Source: Tundrisphaera sp051175315
GTDB taxonomy: Bacteria > Planctomycetota > Planctomycetia > Isosphaerales > Isosphaeraceae
Length of the DNA: 64,000 nt
Assembly: GCF_051175315.1 (NCBI RefSeq)
Contig: NZ_CP195100.1
Span: forward strand, 3,844,001-3,908,000
Reading direction: 5' to 3'
The notes below the pieces were generated by a model. It saw only the letters and a list, made by a program, of their open reading frames with translations, ran no database searches and was not told where the DNA came from. Both the position numbers and the translations under genes were made by a program. Shown piece by piece: positions 49,508 to 58,506 of this stretch (its first letter is position 1; the number at the start of each line of letters is the position of its first letter).

Positions 49508-50567
49508 TTCTCGACTCGACGGATCGACGCCGATCCGGGCGGCGATCGGCGTCGTGGCGATCGGCCGCAACGAAGGGCCCCGGCTGGCCGAATGCCTGGA
49601 GTCGATCGCCGGCATCGACCATCTCGTCTACGTCGATTCGGGGTCGACCGACGGCAGCGATCGGGTTGCGCTCGACCTCGGGGCCGACGTCGTCCGCCTG
49701 ACGTCCGGCCCGCCGTTCACCGCCGCCTGGGCCCGGGATGCCGGCGTCGACCGACTCGCCCAGAGGGCCCCGGGGCTGGACTACGTCATGTTCATCGACG
49801 GCGATTGCACGCTCGACCCCGGCTGGCTGGGCCGGGCCGTCGCGGCGCTGGATGCCGACCCCGGGCTCGCGGTGGTGTGCGGACGCCGTCGCGAGCGCGA
49901 GCCCGGACGCTCGGTGTTCCGCCGCCTGCTCGACATCGAGTGGGACGTCCCGCCCGGCCGCTCGGTCGACGACTGCGGCGGGGACGCCGCGTTCCGGATC
50001 TCCGCCTACCGCGACGCGGGGGGCTATGCCAGGGACCTGCCGGTCGGCGAGGAGCCCGAACTGTGCCACCGCCTGCGGGACCGAGGCTGGCGGATCGACC
50101 GGATCGACGCCGAGATGACGAGTCACGACATGGGCGAGGCGTCGATCGGCCCCTGGTGGCGTCGCCACGCCCGCCAGGGGTATGCCGCCCTCGACATCGC
50201 GCGACGATTCCCCGGGCCGTCCGGGCCATACCGCCGGCGGGTGCGATCGGCCTGGGTGTGGGGGGTCGCGGTGCCCGCGGGGATCCTCGCCGCGTCCGCG
50301 GTCGGCCCCCGCCTGATCGATGCCTCGCCGATCGCATGCGGCCTCGCCGCCGCGATGGTCTACCCGCTCCAGGTCGCCCGGATGGCGCGGCAGGTCCGAC
50401 ACCGCGTCGATGGCCTCGGGCTCCGGCTGGCCTACGGCTTGGCGATCGTGGCGGCGAGTTGGGCCCACCTCGCCGGCCAGGCCACCTACCTGGCCGACCG
50501 ACTCGCCGGGCGGGCGCCCCGCCTGCTCGAATACCGCGCCTCGCGAGAAGCCCCCGCCGCTGAGTGA
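49497..50567 (+). CDS. Glycosyltransferase family 2
   Basis: A 356-residue GT-A enzyme. The start 'AAIGVVAIGRNEGPRLAECL' and 'LVYVDSGSTDGSDRVAL' are GT2 signatures. The metal-binding DxD is in 'YVMFIDGDCTLDPGW' and the acceptor region in 'LPVGEEPELCHRLRDRGWRI'. The C-terminal ~110 residues contain about two to three hydrophobic stretches ('GVAVPAGILAASAVGP', 'IACGLAAAMVYPLQ', 'LAYGLAIVAASWAHLA'), so it is probably membrane-bound. It overlaps the PhyH gene by 11 bp. Donor and acceptor are unknown. Confidence 0.87.
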   Translation: MAVDSRLDGSTPIRAAIGVVAIGRNEGPRLAECLESIAGIDHLVYVDSGSTDGSDRVALDLGADVVRLTSGPPFTAAWARDAGVDRLAQRAPGLDYVMFIDGDCTLDPGWLGRAVAALDADPGLAVVCGRRREREPGRSVFRRLLDIEWDVPPGRSVDDCGGDAAFRISAYRDAGGYARDLPVGEEPELCHRLRDRGWRIDRIDAEMTSHDMGEASIGPWWRRHARQGYAALDIARRFPGPSGPYRRRVRSAWVWGVAVPAGILAASAVGPRLIDASPIACGLAAAMVYPLQVARMARQVRHRVDGLGLRLAYGLAIVAASWAHLAGQATYLADRLAGRAPRLLEYRASREAPAAE

Positions 50568-50695
50568 GGCGGACCGGTCGGGATCAGCCGGCCGGGCAAG
50601 GCATCTGGCTGGGCATGGGGATTGCGGGTCGGGTGGCCCGGAGGCGACGGCGCGGGGCCGTCGCCAATCGCGAGCCCACCCACCGAGAGGCCACC

Positions 50696-50920
50696 ATGAA
50701 CCAGCCCGGGACGCACAAGATGACGGAAGCCGTGCAGGGCCAGGTCCCGCCTTCCGACGCCAATCTTCAGGCAGAACAGGGCCAGTCCGGTCCTCCCCAC
50801 CCGAGCCAGGCCGAGGTCGCCGAGCAGACGCGGCTCGCCCAGCAGGGCCGGGCCGACGGCGACGAGGATCGGGACGCCAAACTGCTCCAGGCGGGCCGGA
50901 TCCAGGAAACCAATCGTTGA
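50696..50920 (+). CDS. Small hydrophilic protein
   Basis: A 74-residue protein with GAGAGG before the ATG. It is rich in Gln, Glu, Asp and Gly, without hydrophobic segments: 'MTEAVQGQVPPSDANLQAEQ' and 'AEVAEQTRLAQQGRADGDED'. It looks disordered or a loose helix. No family is recognised. A terminator follows directly. Composition is more hydrophilic than neighbouring proteins, which supports it being real rather than a shadow frame. Confidence 0.5.
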   Translation: MNQPGTHKMTEAVQGQVPPSDANLQAEQGQSGPPHPSQAEVAEQTRLAQQGRADGDEDRDAKLLQAGRIQETNR

Positions 50921-50936
50921 ACCGATCCGAGGACGT

Positions 50937-50964
50937 CAGGGCCCGCCGCCATCGGCGGGCCCTG
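50937..50964. terminator. Bidirectional terminator, 12-bp perfect stem
   Basis: The perfect arms cagggcccgccg and cggcgggccctg flank CCAT. It lies between the plus-strand small protein (ends 50920) and the convergent DUF1549/1553 gene (ends 50985). Confidence 0.75.
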
Positions 50965-50984
50965 GGCATCGGCGGTCCGGCCGA

Positions 50985-53444
50985 TCAATGCCGGAACAGG
51001 AATTCCTTGGAATTGATCAGCGCCCAGCCGAGGTCTTCGACCGCCTGGCGACGGTCGGGCGTGGCCGTGATGTGCTTGACGGCGGCGGCCGTCTCCGAGG
51101 CGTCCGGGTCGCGGGCCAGCGCCACGAAATAGAGTTCTCGGGCGATCTGCTCGGGCGACAGGTCCGACTTGGCCAGCCGGGCCATCCGCCCGTTGTCGTC
51201 GCGGAGCTTGCCGTTGACGGTCGCGCCGCCGATCAGCTGGAGCGCCTGGGAGAGGTTGGCGTCGCTCTCGCGCTCGCACTCGCAGGCCAGCTCGCGGGCG
51301 GGGCGGCCGAACGTCTTGAGGAAGGCGTTCTCCAGCTTCCCGTCGGGGATCTGGACCGCGCGGGCCCCGCGGGGCAGGCCATCGAACGGGGTCGTCGTGC
51401 CCGTGACCGTGGAGATGGCGTCCAGCAGCACCTCGGCCGGCAGCAGCTTGGTATAGGCATGCGAGAAGTAGGCCGTGTCGTCGGCGTTCAGCTCGTTGGC
51501 CCTCGACGCGAGCTGGTAGGTGCGGCTGGTCATGATCTCGCGGACCAGCGACCGGAGGTTGTATCCGGACTTGGCGAAGTCGGTGGCCAGGGTCTCCAGC
51601 AGCTCGTCGTTGGATGACGGGTTGGAGTCGCGGAAGTCGTCGACCGGCTCGACCACCCCCCGGCCCATCAGGTGGAACCAGATCCGGTTGGCCATGCTCT
51701 TGCTGAAGAACGGATTGCCGGGGCCGGTCAGCCAGGTGGCGAGCCGGGCGCGGCGATCGGCCATGTCCGGGGTGGCCTCCTTGTCGTCGAACACCGGGCC
51801 GCCCAGGGCCTTGGGCTTCATCGCCTGCCCGGTCCGGGGCTGCTTGACCTCGCCATCGTCCGAGGCGAAGACGATCTCGTCGCCGGGCAGGCCGCCCGGC
51901 TTCCGCTTCACCCGCGAGAAGAAGGCGGCGAAGCCGTAATAGTCGTCCTGCGTCCAGCGCTCGAACGGGTGGTTGTGGCACTTGGCGCACTGGATCCGGA
52001 CGCCCAGGAAGAGCTGGGCCGTCGATTCCACCGAGCTTTCCGGGTCGCGGCTGATCCGATAATAGTTCGCGGGGGGGTTGCGGAGCGTCGAGCCGTTGGC
52101 CGTCAGCAGGTCGCGGACGACCTGGTCGAGCGGCGTGTTGCGCTCCAGGTGCCCTTTGAGCCAGCGGTTCAGGGCATACGTCCCCTTGGGGGCGATTAAA
52201 CGGCCGTTGACCCGGAGGATGTCGGCGAACTTGAGGGTCCAGAAGTCGACGAACTCGGGCCGCGCCAGCAGGGAATCGATCAGCTTGGCCCGGCGGTCGG
52301 GGCTGGTGTCGGCCGCGAACGCCCGGACCTCCTCGGGCGTGGGGAGGACCCCGATCGCGTCGAGCGACGCCCGGCGGATGAATTCGGCGTCGGTCGAGAT
52401 CTCCGAGGGGGCGATCCGCATCCGGTTCAGCTTGGCGAACACGGCGCGGTCGATGGGATGATCCTGGGGGACCTCGGCCACCTGGAAGCTCGGCACCTGG
52501 ACCAGGTGCGTGAGCCGGACGTTGGCGACCAGGTCGAGGTAGTGGGCGATGATCGCCGCCTCGCCGGGCCTCTTGAAGGTCACGTGGCCGTCGGCGTCGA
52601 CGTCGGCGATGTCGGTGTTGGACGAGTTGTAATAGCAGAGGGGGGTGATGTCGCGCGACGAGCCGTCGGCATGGAAGGCGACGACGCTCACCTGCTGGGT
52701 CTTCGCCGCGTCGTTCAGGACCCGCGCCCCGGGGCGCATCTCCAGGCGGACGGCCGGCGAGGCCGACGGATCATCGTGGGCCCCTTCGGCCATCCAGTCG
52801 CGGAGGACCACATGCGAGGGGGTCTCGCGGAACAGGCGGATGCCCCCCTCGTGGGGGACCAGGCCCAGGGGCTTGGTGAGGATCAGCCCGGCGTCGGCGT
52901 TGACCGAGTTGATCCGCCGCCCTTCGACCTCGCGGGTCAGGGTGGTGAAGTCCTGGTCGGGGAGGTAGCCGCGGAGGCTGAGGCGGAACCCGCCCTTGCC
53001 GGTGGGGGTGCCATGGCAGGCCCCCATGTTGCAGTTCGCCTGGCTGAGGGCCGGGATCACGTCGAGCCGGAAGCTGACCGGCGCGGGCTTCTCCATCCCA
53101 GAGACCACCACCGTCGCCCTCGCGTCGACGCTCCCGCCCCGGGCGATGATCGTGGCGGTGCCGTTGCCGCGGGGGATCACGCGGCCCTTGTCGGTCACCG
53201 TGGCGACCTCCGGCTGCTCGCTGATCCACTGGAGGCCGCGCGTGGCGTCGCGGACCGAACCGTCAGGGTCGGTCGCCGTGGCGATCAGCTGCCGGGTCGC
53301 GCGGCGCCCGACCAGCGTGGCATCGGCGGGCTCGATCACCACCGTTGAGGGCTGGGCCTCGTCGGCGGCGAGCGGCGCCGGGGGGGCGGCCAGGCTGGAC
53401 ACCAAGAGCAGGGCGGCGAGGGCTCGATGGCGAGGGGCTCGCAT
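50985..53444 (-). CDS. DUF1549/DUF1553 protein with Ig-like domains and c-type heme motif
   Basis: An 819-residue exported protein. ATG 53444 gives a signal peptide ('ALAALLLVSSLAAPPAPLAA'). Two bacterial Ig-like (Big2) units are seen, 'STVVIEPADATLVGRRATRQ' near residue 32 and one near 255-310. 'NCNMGACHG' near 140 is a Cys/His cluster. The DUF1549 domain (about 325-540) includes 'CAKCHNHPFERWTQDDYYGF', a CxxCH heme-binding motif. DUF1553 follows ('FFSKSMANRIWFHLMGRGVV' to the end). This combination is a planctomycete hallmark; its role is unknown, perhaps extracytoplasmic electron transfer linked to polymer breakdown. Confidence 0.9.
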   Translation of the reverse strand: MRAPRHRALAALLLVSSLAAPPAPLAADEAQPSTVVIEPADATLVGRRATRQLIATATDPDGSVRDATRGLQWISEQPEVATVTDKGRVIPRGNGTATIIARGGSVDARATVVVSGMEKPAPVSFRLDVIPALSQANCNMGACHGTPTGKGGFRLSLRGYLPDQDFTTLTREVEGRRINSVNADAGLILTKPLGLVPHEGGIRLFRETPSHVVLRDWMAEGAHDDPSASPAVRLEMRPGARVLNDAAKTQQVSVVAFHADGSSRDITPLCYYNSSNTDIADVDADGHVTFKRPGEAAIIAHYLDLVANVRLTHLVQVPSFQVAEVPQDHPIDRAVFAKLNRMRIAPSEISTDAEFIRRASLDAIGVLPTPEEVRAFAADTSPDRRAKLIDSLLARPEFVDFWTLKFADILRVNGRLIAPKGTYALNRWLKGHLERNTPLDQVVRDLLTANGSTLRNPPANYYRISRDPESSVESTAQLFLGVRIQCAKCHNHPFERWTQDDYYGFAAFFSRVKRKPGGLPGDEIVFASDDGEVKQPRTGQAMKPKALGGPVFDDKEATPDMADRRARLATWLTGPGNPFFSKSMANRIWFHLMGRGVVEPVDDFRDSNPSSNDELLETLATDFAKSGYNLRSLVREIMTSRTYQLASRANELNADDTAYFSHAYTKLLPAEVLLDAISTVTGTTTPFDGLPRGARAVQIPDGKLENAFLKTFGRPARELACECERESDANLSQALQLIGGATVNGKLRDDNGRMARLAKSDLSPEQIARELYFVALARDPDASETAAAVKHITATPDRRQAVEDLGWALINSKEFLFRH

Positions 53445-53709
53445 GCGGTCGCTCCAGCGGGAAGGTTGAGTTCGGAGGGCGGGCGTGTCGTCGCCTTCGG
53501 CGGGGGAGGCCAGGCGCAGCAATCCAGCGTAGGATCCCGACCATACCCGCGGTTCCCCATGATCTTCAAGCGAAATTTAACATTTTCAACGGGCCGACGT
53601 TCCGGATTCCCGGCGGGTTCCGGGCAACTACACGCTGGACAAAGGGGGCCCGGCTCGGAACAATGGCGGTTTGCCGATCGAAGAGAGTGGGCGCGACGAG
53701 GGCCGGGCC

Positions 53710-54678
53710 GTGCATGAGGAAGCGATCCGCAAGGCGGACGTGCTGATCGAGGCGCTGGGATACTTCCGCCAGTTCCACGGCAAGTTCACGGTCATCAAGC
53801 TCGGCGGCTCGGTGATGGAGAGCCCCGAGGCGCTCCAGGCCTTGCTGGTCGACGTCGTGTTCATGCAGACCGTGGGGATGCGGCCGGTGATCGTCCACGG
53901 GGGCGGCAAGGCCATCACCCTGGCGATGGAGAAGGCCGGCCTGGAAGCCCGCTTCGTCCGGGGCCGCCGCTACACCGACCCGGATACGCTCAAGATCGTC
54001 GCCCGCGTGCTCGCCGAGGAGATCAACGAAGACATCGTCCGCCACATCAAGAAGTTCGGCGGCCGGGCCTCGGGTCTCCATCACAAGACGCACCAGTGCC
54101 TGTACGGCGACCCCATCACGCTGCCCGGCGAAGACGGCCAGCCGATCGACCTCGGCCGGGTCGGCGAGGTCACCGAGGTGGACCGCTCGCCGATCGAGAA
54201 CATGTGCCTGGCCGGGGTCGTCCCGGTCCTGCCGAGCCTGGCCGAAGACGATGACGGCGGCCTCCTGAACGTCAACGCCGACACCGCCGCCGCCGCCGTC
54301 GCCGTGGCCCTGAAGGCCGAGAAGCTCGTCTTCCTCACCGACACGCCCGGCATCCTCGAAGACCGCTACAATCCCAGCTCGCTCCTGCCCAGCCTGACCC
54401 CCGACGACTGCCGCGACCTGATCGCCCGGGGCATCATCGACAAAGGGATGATCCCCAAGGTCGAGGCGAGCCTGGCCAGCCTGGCCGCCGGGGTCCGCAA
54501 GGTCCACATCCTGGACGGCCGGCTCCGGCACTCCCTGCTGGTCGAGACCTACACGACCACCGGCATCGGCACGGAACTCGTCCTGGAACGCACGGCCGCC
54601 GACGCCCGGGCCGCGATGCCCACCGATCGCATCTCCGTGCTCCGCAACGGCCAGTCCTGGGGCGCCGGCTCGATGTGA
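53710..54678 (+). CDS. argB: Acetylglutamate kinase (ArgB)
   Basis: Phosphorylates N-acetylglutamate, second step of arginine synthesis. The GTG at 53710 gives 322 residues; a TTG at 53671 is also in frame but lengthens an already long protein. Signatures are 'FTVIKLGGSVME' (nucleotide binding), 'VIVHGGGKAITLAMEKAG', 'NVNADTAAAAVAVALKAEKL' and 'GMIPKVEASLASLAAGV'. An N-terminal helix of about 25 residues before 'KFTVIKLGG' matches arginine-sensitive hexameric kinases, so feedback inhibition is likely. It heads argB-argD-argF-rph. Confidence 0.94.
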   Translation: MHEEAIRKADVLIEALGYFRQFHGKFTVIKLGGSVMESPEALQALLVDVVFMQTVGMRPVIVHGGGKAITLAMEKAGLEARFVRGRRYTDPDTLKIVARVLAEEINEDIVRHIKKFGGRASGLHHKTHQCLYGDPITLPGEDGQPIDLGRVGEVTEVDRSPIENMCLAGVVPVLPSLAEDDDGGLLNVNADTAAAAVAVALKAEKLVFLTDTPGILEDRYNPSSLLPSLTPDDCRDLIARGIIDKGMIPKVEASLASLAAGVRKVHILDGRLRHSLLVETYTTTGIGTELVLERTAADARAAMPTDRISVLRNGQSWGAGSM

Positions 54679-54823
54679 GCCCCCGGGCCGGATCGCGGGT
54701 CGCCGGGGTCGATCGAACCTCGGCGGGCCGGGATCGCTCCGGACCCGATATCGCCCGATCCCGGCCGCTTCGGCCGACCCACGAATGCGGAATGCCGCCC
54801 GCTCTTTCGAAGGAGCCGTCCCC

Positions 54824-56038
54824 TTGTCCCACGCCGCCACCCAGAGCTCGGCCGAGACGATCGCCCAGTTCGATCGCTATGTGGTCCCGAACTACCGCCG
54901 CTACCCGGTCTGCCTGGTCCGGGGCGAGGGGTCGGAGATTTGGGACGCGGAAGGGCGGAGGTTCCTGGATTTCTTCCCGGGCTGGGGCTGCAACCTGATC
55001 GGCCACTGCCCGCCCCGCGTCGTTGAGGCGGTCCGCGACCAGGTCGGCCAGCTGATCCACGTCCCCAACACCTGGTACATGGAGGCCCAGGGGGCGTTCG
55101 CCCAGGCGTTGTCGGAGCGGTCGTTCGGCGGCCAGTGCTTCTTCTGCAACAGCGGGGCCGAGGCCAACGAGGCCGCCATCAAGATGGCCAAGGCCTACGG
55201 GCACGCGTCGGGCCGGTACAAGGTCGTGACGATGTTCAACGGCTTCCACGGCCGGACCTACGCCGCGCTCTCGGCCACCGCCCAGCCCAAGTATCACGAG
55301 GGGTTCGAGCCGCTGGTCCCGGGCTTCAGCTACATCCCGTTCAATGACCTGGACGCGCTGGCGGCCGCCGTCGACGACCAGACGGCCGCCGTCATGGTCG
55401 AGCCGATCCAGGGGGAGGGGGGGGTCAACCTCCCGGCGCCGGGATATCTGGAAGGGGTCCGGCGGATCTGCGACGAGCGCGGGGCGTTGCTGATCCTGGA
55501 CGAGGTCCAGACCGGGCTGGGCCGGACCGGGGAATGGTTCGGCTACCAGAACTTCGGCATCGTGCCCGACATCCTCACCTGTGCCAAGGCCCTGGCCGCC
55601 GGGGTGGCGGCGGGCGTGGCGATCGCCCGCCGCGAGGTCGCCGCGGCCCTGAAGCCGGGGATGCACGCCAGCACCTTCGGCGGCAACCCGATCGCCTGCC
55701 GCGCCGGGCTGGCGGCCGTCGAGACGATCGAGGCCGACGGGCTGCTCGCCCGGGGCAAGGCGATCGGCGAGCGGTTCCGGGGCCACTTCGAACGGCTCCG
55801 TGGCGAGATCCCCGGCCTGATCCGGGAGATCCGGATCCTGGGCGTGATGATCGGCGTGGAGCTGAGCATCGACGCCTCGGGCGTGGTGGCCGACTGCCTG
55901 GATCAGGGCCTCCTGATCAACGCCACCCACGGCAACGTGATCCGGCTTCTGCCGGCCCTGAACCTGTCCGACGAGCAGGTCGACGAGGGCTGTGCCATGC
56001 TGGCCGCCGCGCTCCGACGGGCGGGGGCGTCACTCTGA
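54824..56038 (+). CDS. argD: Acetylornithine aminotransferase (ArgD)
   Basis: PLP class III aminotransferase of the arginine pathway. I chose TTG 54824 because AAGGAG lies eight bases upstream; the ATG at 54785 has no such site. The protein then has 404 residues, the normal length. Signatures are 'FFCNSGAEANEAAIKMAKAY', 'FHGRTYAALSATAQPKYHEG', 'LLILDEVQTGLGRTG' (Asp bonding PLP) and the Schiff-base lysine in 'LTCAKALAAGV'. 'HASTFGGNPIACRAGLA' follows. Its TGA shares a base with the argF ATG (TGATG). Confidence 0.94.
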   Translation: MSHAATQSSAETIAQFDRYVVPNYRRYPVCLVRGEGSEIWDAEGRRFLDFFPGWGCNLIGHCPPRVVEAVRDQVGQLIHVPNTWYMEAQGAFAQALSERSFGGQCFFCNSGAEANEAAIKMAKAYGHASGRYKVVTMFNGFHGRTYAALSATAQPKYHEGFEPLVPGFSYIPFNDLDALAAAVDDQTAAVMVEPIQGEGGVNLPAPGYLEGVRRICDERGALLILDEVQTGLGRTGEWFGYQNFGIVPDILTCAKALAAGVAAGVAIARREVAAALKPGMHASTFGGNPIACRAGLAAVETIEADGLLARGKAIGERFRGHFERLRGEIPGLIREIRILGVMIGVELSIDASGVVADCLDQGLLINATHGNVIRLLPALNLSDEQVDEGCAMLAAALRRAGASL

Positions 56039-56985
56039 TGGGAGCCAGCCCGGTGGTCCGCCATTTCATCGACCTGTTCGACGTCACCGCCGCCGAGGTC
56101 GCCGACCTCATCGCGGCGGCCTCCGCCCTGAAGCTCGACGACCAGAGGGGGCATCGCCCGCCCCTCCTGTCCGGCCGGATGCTGGGGCTGGTCTTCGACA
56201 AGCCCTCGCTGCGCACCCGCGTCAGCTTCGAAACCGCGATCACCCGCCTGGGGGGGAACGCCCTGTTCCTCAACGGCAAGGATGTCGGCCTCGGGGTGCG
56301 CGAGAGCCTCTCCGACTTCGCCCGGGTCATCAGCCAGTACGTCGATGCGCTGGCCGTGCGGACCTACTCCCAGACCACGCTGGAAGAACTGGCCCGGCAC
56401 GCGACGATCCCGATCATCAACGCCCTGTCCGACTGGTCGCACCCGTGCCAGGCCCTGGCCGACTTCCTCACGATCGGCGAGGCCCTGGGCCCGGTGGCCG
56501 GGCGCAAGATCGTGTTCGTGGGGGACGGCAACAACGTGGCCCGGTCGCTGGCCCAGGCGTCCGCGGCGCTGGGGGCGGAGTTCGTCCTGTCCTGCCCGCC
56601 CGGCTACGAGTATCCGTCCATCTTCGAATCCCGGTTCGCCGCCGCCTACCCCGGCGTCCCGCTCCAGATCGACCACGATCCGGAGACCGCCGTCGTGGGG
56701 GCCGACGTCCTCTACTCGGACGTCTGGGTGAGCATGGGGCAGGAGGACGAGGTCGAGTCCCGCAAGTCCGTCTTCGAGCCCTACCAGGTGAACGCCCGAC
56801 TGATGGGTCTGGCCAAGGCCGATGCGATCTTCCTCCATTGCCTGCCCGCCCACCGGGGCGAGGAGGTGACCGAGGAGGTTTTGGACGGCCCGAGCAGCCT
56901 GGTGATCCCGCAGGCCGCCAACCGGCTCCACTTCCAGAAGGCCCTGCTGGTCTGGCTGCTCAACCGCGAAGGGGCCTCCTCATGA
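56038..56985 (+). CDS. argF: Ornithine carbamoyltransferase (ArgF)
   Basis: Transfers carbamoyl to ornithine, giving citrulline; 315 residues. The carbamoyl phosphate motif 'DKPSLRTRVSFETAI' (S-x-R-T-R), the 'HPCQALADFLTI' loop and the ornithine-binding cysteine in 'FLHCLPAHRGEEVTEEVLDG' are all present. It starts inside the argD stop and its own stop overlaps the rph start by 4 bp (ATGA). argB, argD and argF are therefore likely one operon. No other arg gene appears in the window. Confidence 0.95.
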   Translation: MGASPVVRHFIDLFDVTAAEVADLIAAASALKLDDQRGHRPPLLSGRMLGLVFDKPSLRTRVSFETAITRLGGNALFLNGKDVGLGVRESLSDFARVISQYVDALAVRTYSQTTLEELARHATIPIINALSDWSHPCQALADFLTIGEALGPVAGRKIVFVGDGNNVARSLAQASAALGAEFVLSCPPGYEYPSIFESRFAAAYPGVPLQIDHDPETAVVGADVLYSDVWVSMGQEDEVESRKSVFEPYQVNARLMGLAKADAIFLHCLPAHRGEEVTEEVLDGPSSLVIPQAANRLHFQKALLVWLLNREGASS

Positions 56986-57704
56986 CCGCCCGGCACGACG
57001 GCCGCGCCCCGGGCGAGATCCGCCCGGTGAAGATCGAACGCGGGTTCGCCCGCAACAGCGCCGGGAGCGTCCTTTATCGCTCGGGGGCGACCACCGTGCT
57101 GGTCACGTCCCAGATCGCCGAGGACGTCCCGCCGTTCCTGGAAGGGAAGGGCGTCGGCTGGCTCACGGCCGAATACGCGATGCTGCCCGGCAGCACGCCC
57201 GGACGCAAGAAGCGCGGGCCGGACGGCCGCTCCACCGAGATCCAGCGCCTGATCGGCCGCAGCCTCCGCGCCGTGATCGACACCAAGGCCCTGGGCCCCC
57301 GGACGATCCACATCGACGCCGACGTCCTGGAGGCCGACGGCGGCACCCGGACCGCCGCCATCACCGCCGCGTTCATCGCCGTGGCCGACGCGGTCCGGAC
57401 GAAGATCGGGCCCGAGGCGGGCCGGCTGATCCTCCGGGACAGCATCGCCGCCATCAGCGCCGGGATCGTCAAGGGGGAGCCGGTGGTCGACCTCGACTAC
57501 GTCGAGGACTCGCGGGCCGACGTCGACTTCAACGTGATCCGGCTCGGCGGCGGCGGGCTGGTCGAGGTCCAGGGGACCGGCGAGGGGGGAGTCTTCTCGC
57601 GAGGCCAGCTCACCAGCCTGCTCGACCTGGCCGAGTCCGGCATCGACGAGCTGGCCCGGCTCCAGCGCGAGGCCCTGGGCGCCGACTGGCCCTTCGATGC
57701 CTGA
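56982..57704 (+). CDS. rph: Ribonuclease PH
   Basis: Phosphate-dependent 3' to 5' exoribonuclease that trims the 3' ends of tRNA precursors; 240 residues, normal length. It begins 'IRPVKIERGFARNSAGSVLY'. 'GWLTAEYAMLPGST' and 'RGPDGRSTEIQRLIGRSLRA' are active-site segments, and 'TIHIDADVLEADGGTRTAAI' carries the phosphate/metal residues. It overlaps argF by 4 bp, an unusual pairing with arginine genes. A tRNA without encoded CCA, such as tRNA-Lys here, needs this kind of trimming before CCA addition. Confidence 0.95.
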   Translation: MTARHDGRAPGEIRPVKIERGFARNSAGSVLYRSGATTVLVTSQIAEDVPPFLEGKGVGWLTAEYAMLPGSTPGRKKRGPDGRSTEIQRLIGRSLRAVIDTKALGPRTIHIDADVLEADGGTRTAAITAAFIAVADAVRTKIGPEAGRLILRDSIAAISAGIVKGEPVVDLDYVEDSRADVDFNVIRLGGGGLVEVQGTGEGGVFSRGQLTSLLDLAESGIDELARLQREALGADWPFDA

Positions 57705-57717
57705 CCTTCGGTCCCCA

Positions 57718-58347
57718 TCACCCCGGCGCGACCTCGTGCCCGTTGAGCCGAGCCGCCCGCCAGGTCCGGCCGTCCCACCGGAGGTCGTTGACCGCGACGA
57801 AGTCGATCCCGTAGCGGTCGAACTCGACCGGGCCGGACCCTTCCAGCAGGGCCGTCAGCAGCACCCGGATCACGACGCCGTGGGCGACCACCACGACGGC
57901 CTGGCCCCGATGGCGATCGGCGATCGCCGCCAGGGCGGGCACGGCCCGGTCGCGGATCTGGGCGTAGGATTCGCCCCCCTGGTGGGTCGCGTCCAGGTCG
58001 TCGGCCTTCCACAGGGCCATCGCCGCCTGGTAGTCGTCCCAGCCTTCGGCCAGGGGTCGGCCGCTGAGCGAGCCCATCCGGCGCTCGTGGAGTTCGGGCA
58101 CCACCGCCGTGTCCAGCCCCAGTGCCGCGGCGATCGGCGCGGCGGTCTCGCGGGCGCGGAGCATCCCCGACGAGTAGACCGCGGCGATCGGGATTCCGGA
58201 GTCGCGCAGGGCGGTCGCGGCGGCCTCGGCCTGGAGATGGCCGCGTGGCCCCAGGGCGACATCGGACTCGGCCCCGTGGAACCGATCGGGGGCGGCGGTC
58301 TCGGCGTGTCGGAGGAGCAGAACACGGCTCGTGGTCGGATCTTGCAT
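57718..58347 (-). CDS. Histidine phosphatase family protein
   Basis: A 209-residue phosphoglycerate-mutase-like phosphatase. The catalytic motif is 'VLLLRHAETAAPDRFHGA' with the phospho-accepting His in RHAE. The second basic cluster is 'VYSSGMLRARETAAPIAAAL' and the second His is in 'VVVVAHGVVIRVLLTALL'. A glutamate in 'LHERRMGSLSGRPL' is the usual acid. Substrate could be a sugar phosphate or alpha-ribazole phosphate; nothing near it decides. It is convergent with rph (13 bp apart) and divergent from the adenylate-kinase-like gene. Confidence 0.88.
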   Translation of the reverse strand: MQDPTTSRVLLLRHAETAAPDRFHGAESDVALGPRGHLQAEAAATALRDSGIPIAAVYSSGMLRARETAAPIAAALGLDTAVVPELHERRMGSLSGRPLAEGWDDYQAAMALWKADDLDATHQGGESYAQIRDRAVPALAAIADRHRGQAVVVVAHGVVIRVLLTALLEGSGPVEFDRYGIDFVAVNDLRWDGRTWRAARLNGHEVAPG

Positions 58348-58506
58348 CGAACGGGCGGCCTCGGGTCGGGGGCGGTGATTCTCGGGAAAAGGGGTTGCCG
58401 GGCCGGCCGGCAAGCTCCCATGATAGATTAGGGGTGAAAGACGACGATCGTCGTCGCCCCGGCCGACGCGGGACGTCGGAAGCCTCGTCGGGTCAAGGTG
58501 AGCATT

